A stretch of DNA of 7,629 nucleotides, taken from an uncultured Eubacteriales bacterium. GTDB lineage: Bacteria > Bacillota > Clostridia > Christensenellales > Borkfalkiaceae. How positions within the stretch are numbered: the stretch's first letter is position 1; the number at the start of each line of letters is the position of its first letter. Both the position numbers and the translations under genes were made by a program. The stretch is from positions 1-7,629 of the forward strand of contig CAJLLH010000052.1 in the NCBI GenBank assembly GCA_905207385.1. Reading direction: 5' to 3'. Positions 1 through 6,538 of this stretch are shown piece by piece. The notes beneath the pieces are model-generated. The model saw only the letters and a program-made list of their open reading frames with translations, ran no database searches and was not told the origin of the DNA.

Positions 1-1
1 T

Positions 2-2290
2 GCCTGCGAGCACTTTGAAAAGGTAATCGTGCTTGTCAACAGCGACAGCGCCATGGAACTCGACTATGTGCAGAACAAGGCGGAAGTAGACTCCATCCTC
101 TGGGTGGGCGCAGTCGGCAACTACGGTTTCCTCGGCGTGGCCGATATACTCCGCGGCGAAGTTTCGCCCTCAGGTCATCTGCCCGATACATACGCCGTTG
201 ACTCCACCAGCTCGCCCGCAATGGTAAACTTCGGCTCGTTCACCTATTCCAATGCCGATGAACTCGGCCTTGAAACCGCGCAGAACAATACCGATGCCGG
301 CGCTAAAAAGGCAAACAGAAATTACGTAATCTACCAGGAAGGCATATACGTCGGTTACCGTTACTATGAAACCAGGTATGAAGACTATGTATTCGGAAAC
401 GGCAACGCTGGCGATTATGATTATTCTGCAGATGTGGCTTTCCCCTTCGGATACGGCCTTTCCTATACCACATTCGAGTACAGCAATTTCAACGTTGAAC
501 CTTCCGATGACGGAAAGACGTTCGAAGTGAGCGTAGACGTAACCAATACAGGCGATATCGCCGCAAAACACACCGTTCAGATATATTTCAGTTCTCCTTA
601 TACTCAGTATGACAAGGATAACGGCATAGAAAAAGCTGCAGTAGAACTCTGCGGTTTCGATAAAAAACTCATCAATGCCAAGGATACCGAAACCTTCACC
701 ATAACCGTCAACAAGGAAGACCTTACTTCTTACGACGCAAACGTTGAAAAGACTTATATCCTTGAAGACGGCGACTACTGGTTTACCGCAGGCCGCAACG
801 CTCACGATGCCGTGAATAATATCATTCGCGCAAAGGCGCAGGACGGCGGTATCACGCTTGACGAAAACAAGCTCTTCGGTTTTGAAGGCGACGGTACAGG
901 TAAGGCCGAGCTTGTTGCAAAATGGACTAACGGTACGTTCGATAAGACCACGTTTGCAAAATCTTCGGCTACAGGCAATGCCATAACCAACAGATTTGAC
1001 AATGCCGACCTCAATAAGTATGCCGGCACGGCCGACCAGAAGATAACCTATCTTACCAGAAATGACTGGACGGGCACGTTCCCCAAGGAAGTAAAAACGC
1101 TTACCGTTACCGACCAGATGTGGGCTGACGGTCTTACTCACGACGAATCGGGCGACAGTGGAAGAGCCGCGCTTGTAGAACGCTACAAGCAGGCGTACTG
1201 GTCCGATGTAACCACTCTTCCCCAGCAGGGCGTAGAGGGCGAGCTCAATGCGATAGATATGCGCGAAGAAGAGTACGATTCCGATGTATGGGAGCAGCTT
1301 CTCAATCAGATTCCTTATTCTGAAATGACTGCACTCATCGGCGACGGTTTCCACCTCACGCAGCCCGTTCAGAGCATTAACTTGCCCGGCACGCTCGATG
1401 AAAACGGACCTCAGGGTCTTACGGCAAGTCTTGTAGGCGGTGAAAGCGCAATGGCATATACTTCCGAAGACGTAATGGCCGCAACTTTCAACCGTGAACT
1501 TGTGGCAGAAATGGGCAAGTGCATAGGCGAAGATTTCCAGCGCGCACCCAGTAACGGCGAAAGCGTTTATGCCGGCATATATGGCCCTGGCGCCAACATA
1601 CACCGTACTCCTTATTCCGGACGCAACTTCGAATACTATTCCGAAGATGGCTGGCTGAGCGGCGAAATGTGCGCCGTTGAAGTGGCTGCCATTCAGGAAC
1701 GCGGCGTATATGTATTTACAAAGCACTTTGCTCTCAACGACCAAGAAGAGGGACGCTATGGTATAAGCACGTGGTCCAATGAGCAGGCGATACGCGAACT
1801 TTATCTCGAAGGTTTTGAAGGCTCCGTGGTAAAGGGCGGCGGTCTCGGCGTAATGACGTCGTTTAACAGGCTCGGCGTAGTATGGTCAGGTTCTCACAGA
1901 GGCCTTATGACCGATGTGCTCCGCAACGAATGGGGTATGAAGGGCGCTGCTATAACGGACTGCTCTGTAATGGCTAACTATATGGATTACCGCCTCGGCG
2001 TACTTGCTGGTCAGGATCTTTGGGATGGCTACCGTTCAGGCATGGATACTCTTGCCGGACAGCAGAATGACCCCGCAATAGTGTCTGCCTGCCGACTTGC
2101 AACAAAGCATATCATATACAGCGTTATAAACAGTCACGCAATGAATATCGGCGATGCTCAGATAATACCTGCAATGCCCTGGTGGCAGGCTGCCATACTT
2201 TCGGCAATGATTATATTCATTGTATTCACTGTGGCAAGCACTTCAATGCTTGTGGTAAGCATAGTAAAATCAAAAAAATCAAAGCAATAA
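2..2290 (+). CDS. Membrane-anchored GH3 glycosidase, domain-permuted, 5' truncated by window edge
   Basis: The reading frame is open to the left edge, so the true start lies outside; 762 residues are visible. Domain order is reversed from the usual GH3 layout. Residues 1 to about 150 are the GH3 C-terminal alpha/beta sandwich (VLVNSDSAMEL, GEVSPSGHLPDTYA, FPFGYGLSYTTFEYS). About 165-255 is an FnIII-like domain. From about 420 comes the catalytic TIM barrel: GPGANIHR starts at 528 and RNFEYYSED follows, KHF at 574-576, and ITDC with the expected nucleophile Asp653 (codon 1958-1960). The acid/base Glu normally sits in the C-domain and is upstream of the window. Residues 730-755 form a membrane helix followed by KSKKSKQ, so the catalytic part should face outside. 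The family removes beta-linked glucose or xylose from oligosaccharides. KHF followed by ALN rather than PG argues against an N-acetylglucosaminidase. Permuted GH3 enzymes are known from Ruminococcus albus and Butyrivibrio fibrisolvens. Oddity: the conserved substrate Asp before GPxGL is Asn468. The exact substrate is unknown. Confidence 0.93.
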   Translation, partial: ACEHFEKVIVLVNSDSAMELDYVQNKAEVDSILWVGAVGNYGFLGVADILRGEVSPSGHLPDTYAVDSTSSPAMVNFGSFTYSNADELGLETAQNNTDAGAKKANRNYVIYQEGIYVGYRYYETRYEDYVFGNGNAGDYDYSADVAFPFGYGLSYTTFEYSNFNVEPSDDGKTFEVSVDVTNTGDIAAKHTVQIYFSSPYTQYDKDNGIEKAAVELCGFDKKLINAKDTETFTITVNKEDLTSYDANVEKTYILEDGDYWFTAGRNAHDAVNNIIRAKAQDGGITLDENKLFGFEGDGTGKAELVAKWTNGTFDKTTFAKSSATGNAITNRFDNADLNKYAGTADQKITYLTRNDWTGTFPKEVKTLTVTDQMWADGLTHDESGDSGRAALVERYKQAYWSDVTTLPQQGVEGELNAIDMREEEYDSDVWEQLLNQIPYSEMTALIGDGFHLTQPVQSINLPGTLDENGPQGLTASLVGGESAMAYTSEDVMAATFNRELVAEMGKCIGEDFQRAPSNGESVYAGIYGPGANIHRTPYSGRNFEYYSEDGWLSGEMCAVEVAAIQERGVYVFTKHFALNDQEEGRYGISTWSNEQAIRELYLEGFEGSVVKGGGLGVMTSFNRLGVVWSGSHRGLMTDVLRNEWGMKGAAITDCSVMANYMDYRLGVLAGQDLWDGYRSGMDTLAGQQNDPAIVSACRLATKHIIYSVINSHAMNIGDAQIIPAMPWWQAAILSAMIIFIVFTVASTSMLVVSIVKSKKSKQ

Positions 2291-2309
2291 CTATTTTGCT
2301 CTGAGAATC

Positions 2310-2349
2310 AGAGACCCTGTACATTTGTGCAGGGCCTCTTTTATTATTT
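2310..2349 (+). terminator. Intrinsic terminator of the GH3 gene
   Basis: Nineteen bases after the TAA stop, AGAGACCCTGTAC pairs with GTGCAGGGCCTCT around an ATTT loop. There is one A/C mismatch and one G-U pair. The stem runs straight into a T-rich tract (TTTTATTATTTTT). This is a typical Rho-independent terminator for the GH3 transcript and separates it from the 5S-like element downstream. Confidence 0.88.
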
Positions 2350-2417
2350 TTAAATTTTTTGTGGCGGCGTTTTAAATTGTAAGGTCGGAATCGCGTGTAA
2401 TGATTTTTGGCATACAG

Positions 2418-2447
2418 TTGGCACAACTTTTGATTTTTATGTAAAAT
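2418..2447 (+). promoter_or_regulatory. Candidate promoter upstream of the 5S-like element
   Basis: TTGGCA (2418-2423) and TAAAAT (2442-2447) are 18 bases apart and resemble -35 and -10 hexamers of a housekeeping sigma factor. The surrounding sequence is AT-rich, so chance matches are easy. The position between the GH3 terminator and the 5S-like sequence fits an independent transcription unit, with a leader of about 60-70 bases before the 5S homology. Confidence 0.35.
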
Positions 2448-2525
2448 AAGGCAAAATTGAGCAAAAATAGCTTAAATTTGCTTAAATCTGAGTTTTTCTT
2501 GTGCGTTCAAGTCCAACAAGCGGAA

Positions 2526-2690
2526 AATGTTGGTGATGATGGAGTGAGTACGCCTGTTCCCATACCGCGCGAGCAGAGCGCTGCCCTGCCGAGCCCCTCA
2601 AAGGGAAACGGCAGAACACAGAAGTTAAGCTCATCTACGGCGAAAGTAGTTAAAAAGAATGGACAGCGAGGAGAAGCGAGAAATGTCATA
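2526..2690 (+). rRNA. rrf-like: 5S rRNA-like sequence, interrupted and probably degenerate
   Basis: The block is collinear with bacterial 5S rRNA. It shows CGCCTGTTCCCATACC (2551-2566), GAACACAGAAGTTAAGC (2614-2630), ACGGCGAAAGTAGT (2637-2650) and the loop E-like GCGAGGAGAAG (2666-2676). The first 30 bases before GTTCCC align without gaps to the Bacillus subtilis 5' end as I recall it, and the spacer where helix IV belongs is also the same length (15 bases). Helix III (CTGT 2554-2557 with ACAG 2618-2621) and part of helix II (GTGAG 2544-2548 with CTCAT 2630-2634) still pair. Helix I and helix IV do not pair by eye, and 47 bases interrupt loop C. No 16S, 23S or tRNA lies nearby. It is either a decaying solitary 5S copy or a divergent 5S-derived RNA. 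The homology is convincing, the function is uncertain, and the 3' end is approximate. Confidence 0.78.
2567..2613 (+). other. Structured 47-nt insertion in loop C of the 5S-like sequence
   Basis: Normal 5S rRNA reads CCCATACCGAACAC without interruption. Here 47 extra bases separate CCCATACC from GAACAC; one G is shared, so the ends are ambiguous by one base. The insert is almost entirely foldable. Hairpin 1 is GCGC-GAGCAGA-GCGC (2567-2581). After TGCC, hairpin 2 pairs CTGCCG (2586-2591) with CGGCAG (2609-2614), with an inner CCC/GGG stem (2595-2597 with 2603-2605). CTGCC occurs twice in tandem (2581-2590), allowing an alternative pairing with GGCAG. No target-site duplication is evident. It may be an intervening sequence, a stable expansion segment or a small palindromic repeat. 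Confidence 0.72.
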
Positions 2691-2809
2691 GATCATATGT
2701 CGCTGGTTGTACCGAACGGGAAAAACAAACGCAAAATAGGTACGTTTGCTATACCTGGGACAATATGGCGATTAATGTCGTTGAGAAATCAAATTGTCGT
2801 ATTTCAATC

Positions 2810-2847
2810 AAAAATGACCGTTTTTCATTCGAAAAACGGTCATTTTT
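2810..2847. terminator. Bidirectional intrinsic terminator
   Basis: A perfect 17-bp inverted repeat (AAAAATGACCGTTTTTC, loop ATTC, GAAAAACGGTCATTTTT) has an A-tract on one side and a T-tract on the other, so it can stop transcription from both directions. On the minus strand it lies 19 bases past the stop codon of the last operon gene. On the plus strand it would end a transcript running through the 5S-like element. Confidence 0.92.
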
Positions 2848-2866
2848 CTTATATGAGTTTAGGTGT

Positions 2867-4186
2867 TCAAAGTATGTTGGGGGAAATTCTTCGCTTTATC
2901 TGTGAACGGTAGACAAGGTTGACCATAAGGAAGAACAGCGTCCTTTTGGGGTGTTTTAAAAAACGCTTGTGGAAGATGGTCCTCTTAAGTATCGCGGGGA
3001 TGGTGTACAGCTTTTCATACACCATCCAGAAGCACTCTGTCACCTCTGCCGCCTTCAGGTTGGGTGTGTCCAGTACTGACACGGAAGGCTTGTAAGAAAA
3101 GTAGTCAAAGTCGGTTATCTTGCCCTTTTGTTTCATCTCCTCGTGCAAATCAGTGCCGGGAATGGGTGTAAGACAGTAGAATTTGGGTGCTATTATGTCG
3201 GAATTTTTGATAAAGTCAACGGTGGCAAGCAGGCTTTCGCGCGTATCGCCGTCTGCGCCGACAATCATCTCGCTTGCAACCTCAATGCCCGCCTCGTTGA
3301 CCTTTTTTATTATCTCGGTATAGTTGCTCGGGTCGCACCAAGTTTTGTGAAAGCTCTCAAGGTTGGCTTTGCATATGCTTTCCAGCCCGAAGCTTAAGGT
3401 ATAACAACCGCTGTCTGCAACGGCTTTAAGCAGTTCGGGGTTATCGGCAATCTGTACGGCGCACTGACTCATCCACTTCATGTTCAGCGGTTTTATGCGC
3501 TTGCACAGCTCGAACATATACTCCTCGTCGGCAACTATGTTGTCGTCAATAAGCAGGAATTTTTTGAACCCGAGGCTCTTTACGTACTTTATGTCGCGTA
3601 TAACCTCGTCTATGGGTCGTTTTAAGTACTTGTTCCTGTATATGCAGTATATTGAGCAGAACTTGCAACTGTTAGGGCAGCCTCTGCCCGCCTGAACGGG
3701 TAAAAAGTCGCCTATGTGCTTGTTCAGCACCAGGTCGTATCTAGGCAGCGGGTAGGAAAGGGAGGTAAGCGGCTTTTTGTAGAATGGCTTTAGCTGCCCT
3801 TTTTCCAGGTCGTGGCAAAGTTCTGCCATTGTCTCTTCGGAATCGCCTATCATTACGCTGTCGCAGAACTGTTTTGCTAGGTCAGGCACAAGGCTGACCA
3901 TTGGCCCGCCCATAAATACTATCTTGCCTCTCTTTTTGAACTCTGCGGCAATGTCCTTGCCGCGGTTTGCCGCGTGACCCATTCCGCCTATGCCTATCAC
4001 GTCCGCATCGGTGTCGTATGGTATCTTTTCAATGGTCTCTATGCAAATGTCGCACGTCCAACCTTCTGGCAACAGCGCAGCTAAAATGGGGTAGGCGAGC
4101 CCCACGAAGTACAGTTTTCTTTTCTTTACAACCTTGCCCTTGTCGTCGTATATGGACGGTTGAATGAAGAGTATTTTCTTGTTCAT
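2867..4186 (-). CDS. Radical SAM protein with cobalamin-binding-like N-terminal domain
   Basis: A 439-residue protein in three parts. Residues 1 to about 130 are a Rossmann-like domain of the B12-binding type (MNKKILFIQPS, DADVIGIGGMGHAANRG, VFMGGP, VMIGDSEETMAEL) without a DxHxxG motif, as is common in such radical SAM enzymes. Residues about 160-380 are the radical SAM barrel with Cys170-X3-Cys174-X2-Cys177 in RGCPNSCKFC, which should hold the 4Fe-4S cluster that splits S-adenosylmethionine, followed by LLIDDNIVAD. The last 40 residues carry 11 Lys/Arg and no acidic residue around a hydrophobic FFLMVNLVY patch, suggesting membrane contact. The layout resembles the HpnP/BchE-like B12 radical SAM group, whose members methylate or rearrange carbon skeletons; the substrate here is unknown. 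The start is supported by AAGGAG (4193-4198) six bases upstream. It is the last gene of the operon, 16 bases after the previous one. Confidence 0.9.
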   Translation of the reverse strand: MNKKILFIQPSIYDDKGKVVKKRKLYFVGLAYPILAALLPEGWTCDICIETIEKIPYDTDADVIGIGGMGHAANRGKDIAAEFKKRGKIVFMGGPMVSLVPDLAKQFCDSVMIGDSEETMAELCHDLEKGQLKPFYKKPLTSLSYPLPRYDLVLNKHIGDFLPVQAGRGCPNSCKFCSIYCIYRNKYLKRPIDEVIRDIKYVKSLGFKKFLLIDDNIVADEEYMFELCKRIKPLNMKWMSQCAVQIADNPELLKAVADSGCYTLSFGLESICKANLESFHKTWCDPSNYTEIIKKVNEAGIEVASEMIVGADGDTRESLLATVDFIKNSDIIAPKFYCLTPIPGTDLHEEMKQKGKITDFDYFSYKPSVSVLDTPNLKAAEVTECFWMVYEKLYTIPAILKRTIFHKRFLKHPKRTLFFLMVNLVYRSQIKRRISPNIL

Positions 4187-4202
4187 CGTTTGCTCCTTAT
4201 CT

Positions 4203-5540
4203 TCAGTACGGGTTGATTATAAGCTTTATGTACTGCCATATAATCTTGTATGCCCCTCGCTTTACCCGGCGGTAGATTTTTCTGCCGTACCGCACCTTTA
4301 TATATCTTCTGCTCTTTGCGGACACCATGGTCTTCATATACGCCCGCAATATGTTGTAATAAAACGCCCTCACGGACATCTTTTGCGGCTTAATCACCAC
4401 GTGTGCCATGTCAAAGCGCTCGTACCTCGTCTCATCCTCGAATATCAGGTCTTTGACCCGCTCGTAGTAGGGAGTGCCCTTGATGGGCGTTATGGGTTGT
4501 ATGTTTACCATTGGGTGTTCAAAGCCGTTTATGTAGGCAATCAGTTGGTCAAAGTCGCTCTTTCCCCAGTCGTATCCTACTATAAGCCCGCTGTAACACT
4601 GAATGCCGTACTTTTCAAGTATGCGCACGGCGCGGTTGTTCGTCTCTACCGTGGTGCGTTTGTTATAGTCTGAAAGCTCGCAGGATTTAAAGGACTCCAG
4701 TCCGACGAAAAAGGCGTCGAATCCGCACTGCGCAAGGCGGGCTATTACATCCTCATTGGCGGCTATAAAATCAGCTCTGCCGAAAGCTATGTAAGTCTTT
4801 TTTATGTTCCGGCGGGTTACAAGGTCGCAGAATTCCAGCACGCGCTTGCGGTTATATAAAAAGTCGTCGTCCACAATGAATACATTGCGTTCGCGTATGC
4901 TCTCCAGCTCGTCCACAACTTCGGTTATGTCGCGCTCGCGGTATCTGCCGAGTCGGGTGCAGAAGCAGAATTCGCAGTCGTATGCGCAGCTGAACGAGGT
5001 CTTTATTGTTGCACATTCATCATGAAATATGTAGTTGTAATGCTTTCTGTATTTTCCCGTCTTGCTTCTGTCGGGGAAAGGGAAATCAAAGTTGGCGCGG
5101 GCGGGCGTTCTGCCCAGCTCCTTAAGCTTTTGTCTGCTTTCGCCGCGCTCCATTGCTCCAATAACAGCTTCCAGCGCCGTAAGACCGCCCGTAAGCACTA
5201 CGTCTATGTTTTCGTCGTCAAAGCTCTGAGGCACAACTTCGGCCTGCACGCCGCCGACCATTGTCACAATGTCGGGACGCACTTTTTTTGCATATGCTGC
5301 ATATTTTTTTACGATACCGATATGCACCTGATAGGCGGTGAATGCAACTGCGTCGTAATGGTCGGTCGTCAGCGCCTTTGGAAAGCTCTCGTCTATTACA
5401 AGGTCGGCAATGCGCGACTCGTGTCCCAGCTTGTGCAGCAGCGCGGCGCAGTACTCAAGTTCCAGCGGTTCGCAAATCATAAAACTTTGCAGGTTTATTG
5501 ACTGCGGCGAAGGGTTGGGCTTTACAAGCAGTATCTTCAT
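4203..5540 (-). CDS. Second radical SAM protein with cobalamin-binding-like N-terminal domain
   Basis: This 445-residue protein starts at ATG 5540 (MKILLVKPNP), not at the longer in-frame ATG at 5675. A strong AAGGAGG lies seven bases upstream, the ATGA overlap with the preceding stop is typical of coupled genes, and the homology-like sequence begins there. Residues 1 to about 130 are a B12-binding-type fold (LELEYCAALLHKLGHESRIA, VTMVGGVQAEVVPQ) lacking DxHxxG. The radical SAM core carries Cys185-X3-Cys189-X2-Cys192 in CAYDCEFC, with an extra Cys194, then FIVDDDFLYN and FVGLESF. The last 39 residues contain 13 Lys/Arg and no acidic residue, ending in a Trp/Tyr/Ile-rich segment, probably a membrane-associating tail. 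It shares its architecture with the next gene but is clearly diverged, so the two probably act on the same pathway at different steps. Its substrate is not recognisable. Confidence 0.9.
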   Translation of the reverse strand: MKILLVKPNPSPQSINLQSFMICEPLELEYCAALLHKLGHESRIADLVIDESFPKALTTDHYDAVAFTAYQVHIGIVKKYAAYAKKVRPDIVTMVGGVQAEVVPQSFDDENIDVVLTGGLTALEAVIGAMERGESRQKLKELGRTPARANFDFPFPDRSKTGKYRKHYNYIFHDECATIKTSFSCAYDCEFCFCTRLGRYRERDITEVVDELESIRERNVFIVDDDFLYNRKRVLEFCDLVTRRNIKKTYIAFGRADFIAANEDVIARLAQCGFDAFFVGLESFKSCELSDYNKRTTVETNNRAVRILEKYGIQCYSGLIVGYDWGKSDFDQLIAYINGFEHPMVNIQPITPIKGTPYYERVKDLIFEDETRYERFDMAHVVIKPQKMSVRAFYYNILRAYMKTMVSAKSRRYIKVRYGRKIYRRVKRGAYKIIWQYIKLIINPY

Positions 5541-6538
5541 CTGTCTTCCTCCTTGAACACGCGGAAGTTTGTCGTAAAGGGAGTATAAGCCAGCTTTGGC
5601 GCAAACTTTTTGCACAAAAAGTTTATAACGGCGTTGGAGTGGCGCAGCCATGCGTACAGATACTCGTATCTGCAACCAAGCTTGAGTTTGGTGTCGTCGG
5701 CGGTCTGTCCGAAGTCTATGCTTGCAAAGCCGTTGCTTATGCCGTAGCGAACAATTTCATACAGCATGCGGTGATACACCTGATATTTCGCGTTGTAGTC
5801 ATAGTCGAGCCCCACAAATTCAAATATCAGCTCCCCGCCGTTCTCCAAAAGTTGCACAAACCCTACGGGTCGGCCTTCCAGTTCGGCGACAAATATCTTG
5901 AATGCCTCTCCGCGGAAGTATTCGCGGCTCAGCGTCTCTATTTTAGTCGCGGAATTGTTTAGCACGTTCAGGTACATTCGGTAATATGTCTCGTCGAATT
6001 CCTTTTTGTTGTCTATAAAACGTATTCGCAGCATGTCAGAACGCCTGAACACCTTTTTCAGACGGTTGCGGTAGTCGCTGCGCAATGAGTTGCAGTAATC
6101 GTCAAAGCTCTTCCAGCGCAGTTTCAGAATGCATTTGGGGCAGGTATACCCCGTGGCGAAGCCTTCGGCATTTTCGTCGGGCATATTCAGGACGAGCGTG
6201 TATCCCTTTATGCGCTTTATCGTATCTAGCACCTGCGGGCGCAGCCTGCCCGGTATAAGGGAGGGGCGGGTGACGCTCATCGGCAGATATATCATGGTCA
6301 CGCGTTTAAATATGTGTCTTTGGGTGAACATGGCTATGTCGAAGTGTGTGTTGACGAACGCAACAAAACAGCTGTCGGCCGCGTCTCCGTCAAAGAACAG
6401 GTAATATTCGGGGGTGTAGTCGTGCTCCGTTCTCTCTATAAAGGCAAGGAAATCGCGCGACATATACGGGTTGCCCGTCGCAAGATTGTCCCATTGTTCC
6501 GGCAGGTCGCGGGCGCTTTTATATGTCTTAAGCAACAT
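5537..6538 (-). CDS. FemAB/BioF2-like GNAT-fold acyltransferase
   Basis: A 333-residue cytosolic-looking protein with no signal peptide or clear membrane helix. The signature of the FemAB-like / Acetyltransf_6 group is visible: FDDYCNSLRSDYRNRLKK (145-162), VAELEGRPVGFVQLLENGGE (217-236) as the central strands of the GNAT fold, and the end motif IDFGQTADDTKLKLG (274-288), where the family usually has DFGR followed by K-x-x-LG. Relatives transfer amino acids, fatty acyl or other acyl groups to amines, in peptidoglycan cross-bridges, N-acyl amino acids or capsule-like products. Which donor is used cannot be told here. The start is coupled to the upstream gene as TAATG (1-base overlap), with only a distant GAGG about 14 bases upstream, so it probably depends on re-initiation. 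Its stop overlaps the next start by four bases. Confidence 0.83.
   Translation of the reverse strand: MLLKTYKSARDLPEQWDNLATGNPYMSRDFLAFIERTEHDYTPEYYLFFDGDAADSCFVAFVNTHFDIAMFTQRHIFKRVTMIYLPMSVTRPSLIPGRLRPQVLDTIKRIKGYTLVLNMPDENAEGFATGYTCPKCILKLRWKSFDDYCNSLRSDYRNRLKKVFRRSDMLRIRFIDNKKEFDETYYRMYLNVLNNSATKIETLSREYFRGEAFKIFVAELEGRPVGFVQLLENGGELIFEFVGLDYDYNAKYQVYHRMLYEIVRYGISNGFASIDFGQTADDTKLKLGCRYEYLYAWLRHSNAVINFLCKKFAPKLAYTPFTTNFRVFKEEDR
5548..5554 (-). promoter_or_regulatory. Strong Shine-Dalgarno setting the start of the radical SAM gene at 5540
   Basis: Read on the minus strand this is AAGGAGG, seven bases before ATG 5540. It lies inside the last codons of the upstream FemAB-like gene, whose TGA overlaps the ATG as ATGA. 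It is the best ribosome binding site in the operon and decides against the longer upstream start. Confidence 0.88.

Larger units (their letters stand above)
2511..2712 (+). other. Imperfect inverted repeat bracketing the 5S-like element
   Basis: Bases 2511-2523 (GTCCAACAAGCGG) can pair with 2700-2712 (TCGCTGGTTGTAC). That gives ten Watson-Crick pairs, one G-U and two mismatches, and encloses the whole 5S-like block. It could be a precursor-processing stalk or a substitute for the lost helix I. A competing local hairpin exists: CCAACA (2513-2518) with TGTTGG (2528-2533). The pairing was found by eye and may be chance. Confidence 0.3.

Noticed and set aside
170..1744. A 524-codon open frame on the minus strand inside the GH3 gene
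   Set aside because: It is the antisense shadow of a clear GH3 coding sequence. The translation shows no recognisable domain, and the opposite strand carries the expected catalytic motifs throughout.
2469..2489. Tandem GCTTAAAT copies upstream of the 5S-like element
   Set aside because: Only two 8-base copies in an AT-rich stretch; too short to call an operator or repeat array.
2501..2690. A circularly permuted 5S rRNA, suggested by CCAACA upstream pairing with TGTTGG of the helix I 5' strand
   Set aside because: The 5S blocks including the loop E-like 3' part are in normal order downstream, and the sequence before CCAACA does not convincingly match a 5S 3' end.
2713..2809. Possible small RNA or gene between the 5S-like element and the terminator
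   Set aside because: Only a weak AGGTA/TACCT hairpin (about 2741-2759) and no coding signal are visible; nothing supports a feature.
2457..2912. A 151-codon open frame on the plus strand across the intergenic region
   Set aside because: It runs through the 5S-like sequence and the bidirectional terminator, has low-complexity translation and no family resemblance, and lacks a good ribosome binding site.
5541..5675. A longer N-terminus for the radical SAM gene starting at 5675
   Set aside because: The extra 45 residues lie inside the end of the FemAB-like gene and do not resemble the family. The AAGGAGG and ATGA overlap point to the start at 5540.
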